From NCBI RefSeq assembly GCF_026914185.1, contig NC_070561.1, positions 1,116,001 to 1,180,000 on the forward strand: a DNA stretch of 64,000 bases, given 5' to 3'. Of this stretch, positions 40,741 through 52,017 are shown piece after piece. The DNA comes from Puccinia triticina (taxonomy: Eukaryota; Basidiomycota; Pucciniomycetes; Pucciniales; Pucciniaceae). Each line of letters starts with the position of its first letter. Position 1 is the stretch's first letter. The notes under the pieces were generated by a model. It worked only from the letters and a program-made list of their open reading frames with translations, was not told the DNA's origin and searched no databases. The position numbers and the translations under genes were made by a program.

Positions 40741-42365
40741 CTTTTTGGCTCCTTCTTGCGGGATATTTCCTTTTTGAAGGCCTCCGTCACACCGTTGGAG
40801 ATAGCAAAGATTTCTCCAAAAGACAGCTCCATTTTTCCTTCCGTAACCATTTGTTGCACAACACGATCTTCAGCCTCCGGAAATTCTTTAGCCATTGGTT
40901 TCTCCAGGTAAGTTTTACGAGCCGGTTTTTCCTTAGGTTCCTGAGCACTGAGTCCTGGGTCCTTGAATTGTACCTTTTTTGAAGTGTCAGGTTGCTTAGA
41001 GTTCTGCTCCTTATATACTGGAAAAGGGTTGTAGTCGTCCTGACGTGCAATTTCCATGATCCTTTCTGCTTCTGTGTCCATGACTTCATCTTTTTCCTTG
41101 CGTACTCTTTTATTGGAAGTTGGGGTCTCCGGTATTTCCCTCCCGCTCCTCATGCGTTTAGCGGCATCCATTTCGTAAGTGCTGACGTCCTCTGGTTCAC
41201 ATTCCTCTAGTTTTCCATAAGACGTGTGTGGCTCCGCCGGGGCTTCCTCCTTCTTTATTTGAGTTCCGGTTGGTAGATTAATTACTCCAGGCGGCGGAAA
41301 GTTTTTGCTGAATTTATCCACAACAGCCTTCATTGGACGAGATCGGTCCCAGTGAACTACAACTCCTGTTGGAAGCTTAATTTCTTTCCCTTCGCGGTAT
41401 ACCTTCCGGTCATATTCGTCCTGGGCGTATAATGGGCAGCGGTAAATCGTATGTCCAGACGCAAAACAGTAGTTACACTTTAAGGCGGATGGTGGTCGGT
41501 TGTATTGCGCGGGTTTATAGGGTACGTGGGAAGATGAAACAAATGATGATGGTTTCTGAACATTCCAACTAGCCAGTGTCCTGGTGAGATCATCCACTTC
41601 TTTGTTTATTGGCGGGTTCTGCTGCCTCAGAGCTATTTTTGGTGCATACTGTTGCGTAGATGGCGGCAAAATTTCTCCAGTAATTTCTTCATCCAAAATC
41701 AATATGGTGCGTAGTTCCTTTTGAATACATTCCATGATACCACTGTAAGGTGGCAGGATGTAAGATCCATCAACGGCCCGGCGCATGCAATTGTCCCAAA
41801 CAAGTTCCTTGGAGACAGCGACTCTAATTGGGTGAGTTAAACAGTTGAGTATTGCATGGCGAATTTCTTCAGCGCTACTCATGTGTTGACATCTAACAAG
41901 GTAGGCTACAATTTTATCCAAACGAAGGCTAAAGTCCTGGAATTCCCTTTCATTCTTGATTCCGGCGACACGTGCGGCAGTAATTAGGTTGTCCAAATTG
42001 TTACGGGTGTATTTTAATAATGGCTGCATTTTTCCCCAACGCTGAACCAGGCTTTCCTTCAATTTTTCCCAGTCGTGGTTGACACTTTCCGCCATGTCCT
42101 GAACTTCTTTCACAAGTGTTTCGCCCTCCAAGAAGAAAATTATTTGTAAGGCAATATCCAATCCTTGGGCTCCATCGATTTGTGCGGCGTACTCCAAGCG
42201 TTTGATGAAGTCACTAACATCCATGTTTGATCCGTCAAAAAATAATCCTTTGGCTTGGGACTTGATTTTAACAGGTTTTCTTCCAAAGGGTTCGGGATTA
42301 TAGGCAGGTAAAGTGATTTTAGTTTCCAAGAAGTGCGGGACCCGTTGAGGAGCTGTTTGTAACAC
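40737..42365 (-). CDS. Gag of Gypsy element B
   Basis: 542 residues. A retrotransposon Gag core occupies about residues 25-210 (FDGSNMDVSDFIKRLEYAAQ, FLEGETLVKEVQDMAESVNH), then a complete zinc knuckle CNYCFASGHTIYRC at about residues 296-309, then a basic and acidic tail (SNKRVRKEKDEVMDTEAERI). No break was seen, so this may be an intact coding region. The capsid-like protein packages element RNA in the cytoplasm. It is followed by protease through a 4-base overlap. Confidence 0.88.
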   Translation of the reverse strand: MLQTAPQRVPHFLETKITLPAYNPEPFGRKPVKIKSQAKGLFFDGSNMDVSDFIKRLEYAAQIDGAQGLDIALQIIFFLEGETLVKEVQDMAESVNHDWEKLKESLVQRWGKMQPLLKYTRNNLDNLITAARVAGIKNEREFQDFSLRLDKIVAYLVRCQHMSSAEEIRHAILNCLTHPIRVAVSKELVWDNCMRRAVDGSYILPPYSGIMECIQKELRTILILDEEITGEILPPSTQQYAPKIALRQQNPPINKEVDDLTRTLASWNVQKPSSFVSSSHVPYKPAQYNRPPSALKCNYCFASGHTIYRCPLYAQDEYDRKVYREGKEIKLPTGVVVHWDRSRPMKAVVDKFSKNFPPPGVINLPTGTQIKKEEAPAEPHTSYGKLEECEPEDVSTYEMDAAKRMRSGREIPETPTSNKRVRKEKDEVMDTEAERIMEIARQDDYNPFPVYKEQNSKQPDTSKKVQFKDPGLSAQEPKEKPARKTYLEKPMAKEFPEAEDRVVQQMVTEGKMELSFGEIFAISNGVTEAFKKEISRKKEPKR

Positions 42366-42740
42366 AGGGATTCCATAGTTTTGTCTGGCGGCAGGTTGAT
42401 TTTTGTAGGGGTTCTGGAGTCAAACGTGAGGTCCAAGCAAGGGGTCCAAGGCTGCGCTTTCCGGGCTGACTTCTCTTTTGCGAGATGGTCCGGGGTTTTC
42501 AGGTAAATTGGCGCCCGCGTAGAGGTTCATTCCGGGAGGTAGGTCGCGGTAGGCCATTGATGTAATTTATAGAGGGAAAGTTGATATATGTTTTTATGGT
42601 TTTTATAGAGTATTTGAGGTGAGATGAGAGCGATTAATAGGAAATAAGTTGAAGTAAGAGAATATATTTTTAGTGAGTTTTAATAATTTTTATAGGGGTA
42701 TCATAACTATAAGTGACTGATAAATCTAAAGATCGTTGAG

Positions 42741-42757
42741 CCACTGTTGGGACACCA
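42741..42757 (-). promoter_or_regulatory. primer binding site of element B
   Basis: On the minus strand the sequence is TGGTGTCCCAACAGTGG, two bases after the LTR end ...GTCCCCACA. It starts with TGG, complementary to a tRNA CCA end. The tRNA was not identified. Confidence 0.6.
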
Positions 42758-42759
42758 GA

Positions 42760-43481
42760 TGTGGGGACTACTCCGTGGGATAGAGATAGCTGTGGAGGGG
42801 ATGAGTGCGTGAAAAGGCTGCCCTCCGGGTGAAATGCTAAAGAGTAGAGGACACCAATAGAGTAATGAAACTCAAGAAAAGGTGTGGCGCAGAAGATCAA
42901 GAAGATATCAGGGTAAGGTGATGAAATGGCGAAGTAAGTAATGCTCTCCCACAGAATGGTTACTGGATGTTGAGCAGGCAAGATGATATAATTGTCAAGG
43001 CAGAATGGCTACTGTAATTGACTATAAGGTAACCATGAGACTATATAACTATTGACCAACTACTGTCTGATGAGCTGATGGGGGACAAAAGTGTGGACAA
43101 AGGGGCAGTTTATATAGACAATCTGGGGGGTGGTTGACTTGTGGTTGTGGGAAAACTGAAACAGTGAAAAACTTCAATCAAGGAGAAGTGTAAGAGAAAT
43201 GAACAAAAGGGATGAGGCGCATGAAGATGAGACAAGTACTAATCCCAAAGTAGGTGCATTAGTGTGAAACCAAGAGACAAGGAAAGGGCTGTTGAGTTGA
43301 TGACCAATGTGGATTGATGTTTGATGCATGTCTGGATTTGGCGATGATGGAGTGTTTGATGTTGAGGCGCCTGGGTCCTGTGTCTGGTGTTCTGTGTTGT
43401 TGTCCTGAGTGGTTGGTCGCCCTGATAGTTGATTCCTGGAGCCTGCGGAGAGTGAAGGTGCTTTTGATGAGGCTCACCACA
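42760..43481 (-). repeat. 5' LTR of element B (right boundary tentative)
   Basis: On the plus strand it starts TGTGGGGACTACTCC and ends CTCACCACA. I chose the end because TGTGG/CCACA would make matched termini. No second copy of this LTR is in the window, and the 3' end of element B appears lost where the antisense ORF and truncated LINE lie. Confidence 0.45.
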
Positions 43482-43543
43482 CCGCCTGTCCAGCCTATCC
43501 TCCCAATTTTCCCCTTCTTTTCTTCTCATTATAGAGGGGGAGA

Positions 43544-43817
43544 CTGTAAAACCCCCGCGCCGCGGGCGCCGTGGATTTCACAAGCCGTTCACAAGGATTC
43601 AACTTGACCCCATGTAGTCTCAATATCCCCGCTCCCCCTCCTAGCTCAGTAGAGACCTGGACCCTTCTGACTGTCTCCCCTGAGCTAGGTGAGCCTTTCT
43701 TCCTTTTCTGTTCCCTCCTTTTCTTGACAACCATGTGTACATAGTAGAGACCTTGACCCTTCTGACTGTCTCCCCTGAGCTAGCTCCCTTTGCAATCAAG
43801 CCAACGTTGGTATCAGA
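43544..43817 (+). repeat. LTR-like fragment i with duplicated arm and iMet-type PBS
   Basis: GGGGGAGAC then TGTAAAACCCC looks like a purine tract and LTR start. CTCAGTAGAGACC...CTGAGCTAGG occurs twice (about 43647 and 43742) around a T/C-rich stretch, then TTTGCAA. TTGGTATCAGA at 43807 is the classic initiator-Met primer site. Related fragments lie at 44280-44440 and 50790-50960. Confidence 0.5.
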
Positions 43818-44279
43818 ACTCCAGGAGACCAGTGTCTCCCCAGTGCCAACACCTTAGCTCAGTGAAGAGCTTCGGCTCTTACACACTGTGTATTACTGAC
43901 CAAAAATCATTACCGCTACACCAACACATAGTGCTCAAATAGCATAGTCGCCTAGTGTTGGTTTGGTTTGTCCGATTTTATTTCAAAATGTTCCCAAACC
44001 CGACAGGTCTTGGGTTGGTTTTGGTTTGGACCAACCCATTTGCACTGTGAATAGGAATGGAACAAAAATACTTTTTGTGTCTAGTTCTTTCTTGATGGAC
44101 TCTTCAATTTTTTTCTTTGCCAAGCTCGCCAATGTGTGGTTTGGAGGGGTGTAAAAGGGCACATTTCTTTGGATCCAGTGGCAAGTTGTCCCTTGAAAGA
44201 AATATGGCCTAAGGCTGATGACTGAAGAGAGACAAGCTGGAAAGATCAGGAGCACAGAATGCTCAGGGACTCAGAAAAG

Positions 44280-44440
44280 CAGAACAGAATTCTCCAGCAG
44301 AGCAGGTCTGCAGAGAGTTCTTCCTCTCTCCTGGCTAGGTCAGCTTGACTCTGTTTTCTTTCTTCTCTTCCTCAAGTTGTAGATACTTACTAGAGAGAGT
44401 TATTCCTCTCTCCTGGCTAGATTCTGTCATTTGCAATCCA
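44280..44440 (+). repeat. LTR-like fragment ii with duplicated arm
   Basis: AGAGAGTTCTTCCTCTCTCC TGGCTAG at about 44315 is repeated at about 44393 around a T/C-rich stretch and followed by TTTGCAAT. This is the same layout as fragments i and iii with different arm sequence. Confidence 0.4.
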
Positions 44441-45660
44441 GTATAGTTTGGTACTATCATTTGCAATTCCAAAGGTGAATGAGGAACCCGGCAACAAACC
44501 GTTAGCCGGAGTGTAGGGAGAAGTTGCGCCCGGTTGGCTCACGTCGAGATGTGCGCTGGTCTGAATACGACGGGAACACACGTTTGAAGGAGATGAGGTT
44601 GGGGATGCACATCGGCTGCAAATTGATGACCTGTGGATGGTGGGTTGCCCTGTGGACAGTTGGGCTTTTTGGGGGTCCGGGAGACGACTGCACAGGTCGG
44701 CCCTTGGAGTTGGACGGACCAGAAAGGGCCGGTGTCTTAGGAGCGGCGTGGGGCTGCGCTGGAAGGGAGGCGACCCAGGGATATCAGCACGGCCGCAGGA
44801 CCGGTTCGTCCTGGAGCTGCGCCAAAAAAAACGAACCACCCCGGCGGTGTATGGGACCGTACCGAGCTACCGTTACCAGTAACGGTACCGATAACGATGA
44901 AAATTTGTTACGTTTTCGTTAAGTTACACGTTGCCAGGACCGTAACCACCCACCGTTGGTAGTAGTTAAAACAAATGCCTATCAACCACGAATTAAGTGT
45001 TTGTTGATGGGAGCAACTGTCAAGGCAGTGTCATTTTCGTTCTGTCTCTCTTCACATTGTTGAAACATATCCAAAGACTCAATCAATCTCATTCCCCTTC
45101 GTCAGGCTACGGGTCATTATTCATAGTAGGATTCCGTCAGGACTATCTTCACAATATTATACTATTTTCAACCTTTCGCAAGGCGGGCTGGCCCTGTACA
45201 AAGTCCAGTCTTCGTAGTATCCAGCAACGAGGAAAAATCATCGAGACTGCTTTCCTTCTCAAAACCTCGCCCACTCTTACACGAAAGAAACCTCCCGAGC
45301 TCACTTGTTCTGTGGCCCAATTTGTTTCAAGATGCTCAAGCAGTCAAGAAGTAGTTTATCAATTTTTCTTCGCCCAAAAAGTATTGTAAGTGTTCGACTC
45401 AAGAGGGGGGCCTTAGGTCCAACCTTTTGACGAATTTCAACCTGGAGAAAGCACACTGAGAACCTCATACTTTGCGACGACTAGGTTTATAAATTATTCT
45501 CTCACCGTTACCTTTTAGTTGTTGTGATTGTCGCAACTTTCCAGATGATTTTGCAACTTTGGTTAGAAGGTCGATCGCTAGTCATTCATGTGCGTTTATT
45601 CACTGTAGAAGCTCAAGTCTCTTGGTTAAACTGTGCCAATTCCACTGGGCGACAGGCTAT
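44441..45660. other. no firm gene; possible 5' exons of the downstream gene
   Basis: ORFs on both strands at 44417-44922 overlap and neither has recognisable motifs. CCACCCACCGTTG at about 44947-44959 resembles the terminal repeat of the hAT-like MITEs, so a partial copy may end there. 44997-45650 may hold 5' exons of the membrane protein gene but splice sites were not resolved. Confidence 0.3.
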
Positions 45661-48641
45661 TAGAACGAGCTTGACCCACTCGACCCCAGAAAATATTGCG
45701 CTCACAACATTTTCATACTAATCAAAAATGCTTTTAACAAACAGCGTCAAGGAGTGGACCTTTTGGTTGAAATTCTGGAGACAAGGAATCGGCCATTGCC
45801 AATACCAGAGCCTTCTCGCCACGAAGTCACTCCCGCGAGTCAACCAAACCGGAGAAGCTTACAGTATCAAAGCTCAGTGTTGGAATCAAACAATACGTTG
45901 TTATACATAAGTCGTAAACTGACTAGGCGTGATGAAGAAAAAGATGGTGAGCGTGCATTCCAAAAATAAGCAACTCACCTCCAAGGTTTTCATGTTCATC
46001 AAATAAAAAAACCTTTTTCATCGCTTTAGGAAAACCTCCTCAATCCCCACCACCAACACCAACTGTTCCGCTTGTTCCGCCTCCTTCAGCACCATCGCCA
46101 AGGCCTTCACCTGGTCTACAGCTTCCCCCAGCAGCTGCGGCGCCACCACCTGCTACTGCACCACTACCACCCCAAGCCGCTGGACCACCACCCACTGCTG
46201 CTGCATCACCACCAACTCCTGTGGCACCACCAGCACCAAAACCTGCATCATCACCCAAACCTGCACCTGCTTCTCCGCCACCAAAATCCAATCCTCCCCC
46301 AACACCACCCAATCCTCCCCCACCAGTGGCGCAACCGAATCCTCCCCCACCACAAGTGAAGCCTTCTCCCCCACCACCAAAGGAGCCTGCCCCACCACTA
46401 CCTAATCCCCCCCAGCCACCACCAGCTCAGACAGGAGGTCGTGATGGGAAGAAAGTGAAAGCTGAAGAGGAAGTAAACAAACAACGTAAGGAGAAGAAAC
46501 CTACAAGCAAGTCATCCCAGACACGACTTGAAGATGTTGAACGAGACCCAAGTGCACTTAGTATACTTCAGGAAGTCAATCTAAAAAATGGGGGGGATCC
46601 CACCACAATGCAAACTACAGATGTAGCTGCACCTGGTGCTGCAATATTTGTACTGGACGGGAACTTAATTAACTTATCAGCAAAATGTGTCACTGCCTTG
46701 AAACAGCCCATGAAGTTTATCTCTCGAAGTCATCGCACTGATATTGCAAGAATAGTCTTTCATATTTGGGTGCGTTTCTCTAACTTTATCCTTGCAATTT
46801 AGCGTTTTGATCCCAATCTAGCCATCTTTAAATTGAATTATTTCTAGCTCTGGGGTCTCACCATCTGGGGATTGCTTTTGGAATCAGTTCCTCACATTGC
46901 TGCGGTCGTAGTATCCCAGTTCATAAGTACAGCTTTTGTAGCACTCGATTTGAGAAAAACTATTACTATGAAAGAGGAGGTAGGTCATGAGATTCCGGAT
47001 TGATAAAAGAAATTAGGGACTAATGATTGGAAATAATTTTGAAGTTTTCAATTGTTGTCAATAGTGATTGTGATGGAGTAGATGTTCTTCCTGAGTTCTG
47101 GGGTGTTTTGCTGAAACTTGACGTCGTGGCCGTGGTTTTTGCTGCTACCACAGCCCTTGCTTTCACCTTTTTGGCATTCAAGCTTTATGCGGTTCGCCAC
47201 ATTATTATCTTTATCTTCTGGAAAGACGCATAGCATAGATCATTGCTTACAATTGAATGAAATTGTGCAACTCCAGGTTTTAGACTGGCGTACTTTCAAA
47301 AAACTTGGGGCTAGTCGAATGGTTAGGATTGCGCATACGCTTTCTTTGATTTTTGCGGCAATTCTTCAGCTCAATGCATATTTTGTCATTGTTTTTCTGG
47401 TGAGTAGGCTTTACTACTTCTTCTTTTGCTACGTCTTTATCTGAATTGGACTTGTGGACAGGCTCTTTGGCTCGAAGAGGTGGTCACATATAAATGGAAA
47501 AATGGCTCAAAAAACCGTTTTGGTACCAAAAATTTCAAGGCTGCTTTGGGGATCTTATTAGCACTTTCAGTCCCATGGCTATTGGTTGGAAAGTGAGTTC
47601 TTGATTGAAGCAAAATATATCAATTGAAAGATTCTAAAATGACTTTTATGATGATGTCATGAATTACCTGTCCCTCAGTTTCTCCTTGAAAAATGAGAAT
47701 ATGATAGGAATAATTGCATTTTTAATTTATGATGTTGCTTTACTGTTAGCCCCTCCAGCAGTTCCTTTCAAAAATATTTACTCCAAAGTGATAACTCAAA
47801 TTCTTTTGTCTTGATTCTCTAGCTCGTTCACAATTTTCCTTCTGTGTGAAAACTTTTACCAGAAGATGGCGAACGTTACGGTATTCTGTGAATTATTTCC
47901 CTCCGTTGATTAATTTCTCAAAGCAAGATTTTTTTCTCCTTGAACTAACCGTCGCATGAATTATTTTTTTATTTAAAGTGAATTTTACTGGAATCATGGC
48001 TTGCGTGCTCATGTTTGCCAGTTTGATTGTAGCTGTGGCTTGCCTCTTAGTATTTGATCGAGGGCTTCTCGTCAAGGGTAAGTCCACAAAAAAAATAGTT
48101 TTGTGAAGAGTTATTCATCATGTTGTTAATTTTTGGCCATTTCCGTTTAGTTAATCGAGATTCAAACGCTTCATCTGATACGGTCGAAAGGCTATCGATA
48201 CATGATGATGAGATAACCTTCCCAAATCATGACGTGGCCCCGTACCATCATCAAAACAATGAGAGAGGGTTATCTGGTTCTGAGAAATATGAAGCTGATT
48301 CAAATCTTTCGCAGCCACAAGCTGTCCTTTCATCTCGATTGGAGGACCGTCGTGAAAACATCACCTCCTTAATAGGCCTTTATCCGAAAGATGCGGCTGA
48401 AATTCAAGATCCTAAAAAAAATCAACTATCTACTTCAGCTCCTCGTCAATCATGGATTGCGGGCGATGAAAGAAGCTGGATGGCCCCGGGCACTGGCAGA
48501 GAACGACGTCGGAGTGATGATTCACGTTACTCTTATAGCAGTGGAGCAGTTTCCTACGCTACTACAACGTCAAGTCTGTCAGGATTGTCAGGTCTGAAAA
48601 CAGCAAGTAGCATGAAGAAGCCCAAGCCTGCCATGCTATAG
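45661..48641 (+). CDS. proline-rich multi-pass membrane protein, multi-exon, unknown function
   Basis: The start is unresolved; a frame is open from about 45668. The first clear exon (KNAFNKQRQGVDLLVEILET..) splices at 45947-46029 (83 bp) into a long proline-rich exon (PPPTPTVPLVPPPSAPSP.., about 46030-46440) that continues to IVFHIW. An intron at 46770-46847 follows. Later exons encode about six membrane spans: IWGLLLESVPHIAAVVV, VVAVVFAATTALAFTFLAF, LSLIFAAILQLNAYFVIVFL, ILLALSVPWLLVG, IGIIAFLIYDVALL and MACVLMFASLIVAVACLLVF. The last exon from about 48151 is a hydrophilic tail (VNRDSNASSDTVERLSIHDD) ending at TAG 48639-48641. At least eight exons. It is probably in the plasma membrane or an organelle, with long cytosolic ends. 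I do not recognise the family. Confidence 0.7.
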
Positions 48642-48895
48642 CCTCTCCCCATATTTATAAAGATTACAGCCCCATCAAGATCATTTCAAGATCGGATTGA
48701 TTTTTGAAGCATCAAATTTGTGAAAAGTGTAAACAAGTACCCCAAATAATAATCCAATCTTGACCTTAATGTGTGCATAAATTGACTTTTAACATTGTCA
48801 TAATATTTTGTATTATTGTGATTCAATTCTGCAAGAATAATTTCACAAACCATGCACCTGTGTCAATAAGTATAACCTATATTTAGGGAGTTGAA

Positions 48896-50668
48896 AAATT
48901 GACTCGCATAAATTAACGGACTTACTTCACGCACTGCAAAAAACTCTTTGCGCACTGCACAGTGCGCGAAGTCCCCAAACACTTCGCGCACTGCGGGAGA
49001 AATATCAAAGTTTTTCAAGTTTTTCTTGACCAATCAATAGAATTGCTTCTTATTGGCCTCTGTGAAATGTTTGGGAATTTTTCCAGATTTCCTTGTATGC
49101 TAAAAAATAATATTAAAAGCAAAAACCAGATGTAGCATTTGGGGGCCTGAAAATCAAAGTTCCCATGGGCCAAAAATTCAAAATAATTTACTGACTCATG
49201 GAAAATATAGGAACAGCCATTTTTGAACTTTTTAGCTACTTTTTGCAAGAGTAAGGGTCTCAAAAATGAGGAAATTTCACCACATAATAGCAAAATTTGG
49301 TGGATTGCACATGCAATTTCCTCATTTTTCAGACCCTTTATCTTGCACAAAGTAGCTAAAAAGTTCAAAAATGGCTGATCCTATATGTTCCATGAGTCAA
49401 TAAATTATTTTGAATTTTTTGCCCATGGGAACTTTGATTTTCAGGCCCCCAAATGCTACATCTGTTTTTTGCTTTTAATGTTTTTTTAGCATACAAGGAA
49501 ATCTGGAAAAACTCCCAAAAATTTCACAGGGGCCAGTAAGAACCCATTCTATTGATTGGTCAAGAAAAACCTTGAAAAACTTTGATATTTCTCCCGCAGT
49601 GCGTGAAGTGTTTGGGGACTTTGCGCACTGTGCAGTGCGCAAAGAGTTTTTTTGCAGTGTACAAAGTAAGTCTGTAAATTAATTAATCAACTCCCAAAAC
49701 GCTTTATGTCGCGCGGACCACCTCTCGACGTCCATCCCGGGTCCGCGGGACAAAATTTTGACCCGCGCGGATTTTGGGAGTCGGAAAATTAATTCCGCTA
49801 TCCAGGATGGGAGTCGGAATTTTAATTTCACAAAAAATGACGGAAAATAAAGAAAAATTTATACCTCCACACTGGGGAACCTAAAGCCCCCCAAAGTTTT
49901 ACAGCGGTCACGAAGCACTCTGAATAGCACCTGATGAGCTTCACAGCATTGGCACACCCCAGGAAAGGGGTGTGCTACTGTGGGTCTAATTTGGTGGATT
50001 TCCTACTAAGGAAATCCGCTAAAGCCTTTGCCACAGTGCCCCAAAGTGCACCAAAGTTTATGATCATGAAATAAAAGACTCTGGCACTATTAACTCTTGC
50101 AGAGGCGCTATCAACGGTGGCAGAGGCAATATTATCTGTTGCGGAGGCAATATTATCTGTTGCGGAGGCAATTAGTAGCAGATATGACCAACAGCCCCAG
50201 CTGCCTCAAAATTATTTTGTGCTGGTGTGTTAATGCCTTTCAGCTAACCATTTGGGTAAATATTATTTTTTTCATGATCCAAAATTTTGGTGCACTTTGG
50301 GGCACTGTGGCAAAGGCTTTGGCGGATTTCCTACTAAGAAAATCCACCAAATTAGACCCACAATAGCACACCCCTTTCCTGGGGTGTTACAAGGCTGTGA
50401 AGCTCCTCAGATGCTATTCAGAGTGCTGTATTTCCACTGTAAAATTTTGGGGGGCTTCAGGTGCCCCAGTGCGGAGGTGTAAATTTTTCTTTATTTTCTG
50501 TCATTTTTTGTGAAATTAAAATTCTGACTCCCATTCTGGATAGCAGAATTAATTTTCCGACTCCCAAAATCCGCGCGGGTCAAAATTTGTTCCTGCGGAC
50601 CCGGGGTGGATGTTGTGAGGCGGTCCGCGCGACGTAAACAAATTTTGGGAGTCGATTTTTCAACTCCC
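48896..50668. mobile_element. outer fold-back element
   Basis: The ends GGGAGTTGAAAAATTGACTC and GAGTCGATTTTTCAACTCCC are inverted. Apart from the inner insertion, the arms (about 49689-50090 and 50255-50668) are complementary over some 400 bp with mismatches. They include CGCGCGGACC..GGTCCGCGCG, the GCACACCCCTTTCCTGGGGT motif and the CAAAGCCTTTGCCACAGTGC motif. The loop holds about three copies of GTTGCGGAGGCAATATTATC (50097-50175). It has no coding sequence. One transcript could fold into a very long hairpin. Confidence 0.85.
48906..49688. mobile_element. inner fold-back element nested in the outer one
   Basis: Arms of about 370 bp each are inverted around a centre near 49300: for example GCAGTGCGTGAAGTGTTTGG and its complement, ATTGATTGGTCAAGAAAAAC and GTTTTTCTTGACCAATCAAT, and AAGTTCAAAAATGGCTG. 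It splits the left end of the outer element (TTGACTC | .. | AACTCCC). The subterminal motif CTTCGCGCACTGCA recurs at 51331-51410. Confidence 0.85.
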
Positions 50669-50789
50669 TTTTTTTTATTAAAAAAGTTGCGCCCTTCTTT
50701 GAAGGCGCGCCCTCTGGACTCGAGCACGGGTTTCACACAACTGTCCCAGATGATCACATCAGCAACCACCACCGCGACCATTTAGACTT

Positions 50790-50960
50790 GACGCTCCTGC
50801 ACCCTCCTAGCTCAGTAGAGAAATGCTGACTTCCATCTACTGAGCTAGGTATGTTTCCCCATCTCTTCCTTTCAATTCTCTTTCTTCTCTTTTCTTCATT
50901 TAAGTGTATATAGGAGATAAATACTGACTTCCATCTACTGAGCTAGATTTGCAATACATA
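50790..50960 (+). repeat. LTR-like fragment iii with duplicated arm
   Basis: CTCAGTAGAGAAATGCTGAC ..ACTGAGCTAGG occurs near 50810 and again in part near 50915, separated by a T/C-rich stretch with TATATAGG, then TTTGCAATA. This is close in layout and partly in sequence to fragment i. The hAT-like MITE at 50975 is inserted just after it. Confidence 0.5.
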
Positions 50961-50974
50961 CTGTTGGGTTCTAG

Positions 50975-51208
50975 CAAAGCTGAAATGCTGCGCTGCGCTA
51001 CAAAGAAGCGGTCTTTTAGCGCAGCGCAGCGGGGAACCGCTGCGCGGTCAGCCCAATAAGCGGTAGCGCAGCGCCAGTCCCGCTGCGCTACCGCTGAAAA
51101 TAGCGGGGCCCTGCTTCTTTCCAGACCCAGAAAGCGGTAGCGCAGCGGGCGGGGCCGCTACTTTCAGCGCAGCGCAGCGGCCACCAAAACCGCTGCGCTT
51201 TCACCCTT
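50975..51208. mobile_element. hAT-like MITE 3, 234 bp
   Basis: GGTTCTAG at 50967-50974 and 51209-51216 forms an 8-bp duplication. The ends (CAAAGCTGAAA / TTTCACCCTT) are imperfect inverted repeats. The interior is built of GCAGCG and CGCTGC words, the same style as the MITEs at 4356 and 5893 but a different sequence. Confidence 0.8.
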
Positions 51209-51330
51209 GGTTCTAGAAATTCTCTCCAAGACTCTAGTTCTTGTCTAGACCCAAACTCACACTGGATCTTTTGAAATCACACTCACTGGACTGTGGTGAA
51301 GAGTCTAACAGAGACTCTTACACCTTCATG

Positions 51331-51410
51331 TGCAGTGCGTGAAGTGTTTGCAAACTTTGCGCACTGCACAGTGCGCGAAGAGCTTTTTGCAGTGCGCAAA
51401 GTAAGTCCGT
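51331..51410. repeat. fragment of the inner fold-back family
   Basis: GCAGTGCGTGAAGTGTTTG.. CTTTGCGCACTGCACAGTGCGCGAAGAG..GCAGTGCGCAAAGTAAGTCCGT matches the right arm of the element at 48906-49688. Only one arm is present. Confidence 0.75.
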
Positions 51411-52017
51411 TATAACAAACCAGCAGTAAAAATACAAGTCCTATACCCAAAAGTGCAATTTTGAAATGCCTTGGAAAAAAAGTCCCAGCAGCCCAAAGAC
51501 AAAGCAAGACATAGCGAGTACAACAAGCAGGAAAGAACACAAAAGAGCGCGGGAAAAAAACGGACAGAGAAGATTAAAAACGGAGTCGGAAAAGGGCCAA
51601 AGGGGAATCAAAGCTTGCCACCACGTGAAGATCTCCGCGTACCTACCTTAACCTTGGTAACGGTACCCATTTTTGCCTTTGTGGAACTCGCGGATTTCCA
51701 AGTGGCAAAGGCCCTCTGAGTGGCGGTGGCTTTCTGAGTCGCGGCGGCCTCCTCAGAGGGGGGGAGGATTCACAGTTGGGGCGGCGTTGTCTTGAGACTT
51801 TGAAGCGGAGGCCTTCCCCTCCTTCAATAGCAACAGGAGCAATTTTCTGGATTGCCTGTCATTCTTATTGAGATAACTCAGTATAAGCATACTCATCATC
51901 CGGTTGTGTAATGATAGTCAGGGCTTGAAACCCTGCTCAAAACCTAATGTAGTCTAATTAAATAGACTCTGTTGTACCGATACTATTTCCTTTTTCTTCA
52001 TTCAGTTTCTTATTGTT
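51411..52017. other. no supported gene
   Basis: Short lysine-rich ORFs at 51466-51719 on the plus strand show no domain. Nothing else was seen. Confidence 0.4.

Noticed and set aside
44417..44922. Overlapping ORFs of 132-140 residues on opposite strands
   Set aside because: Neither has a recognisable motif, splice support or codon pattern better than the other.
46040..46398. Minus-strand Gly/Ala and Val-rich ORFs opposite the proline-rich exon
   Set aside because: They are shadows of the CCA/CCT-rich coding exon on the plus strand.
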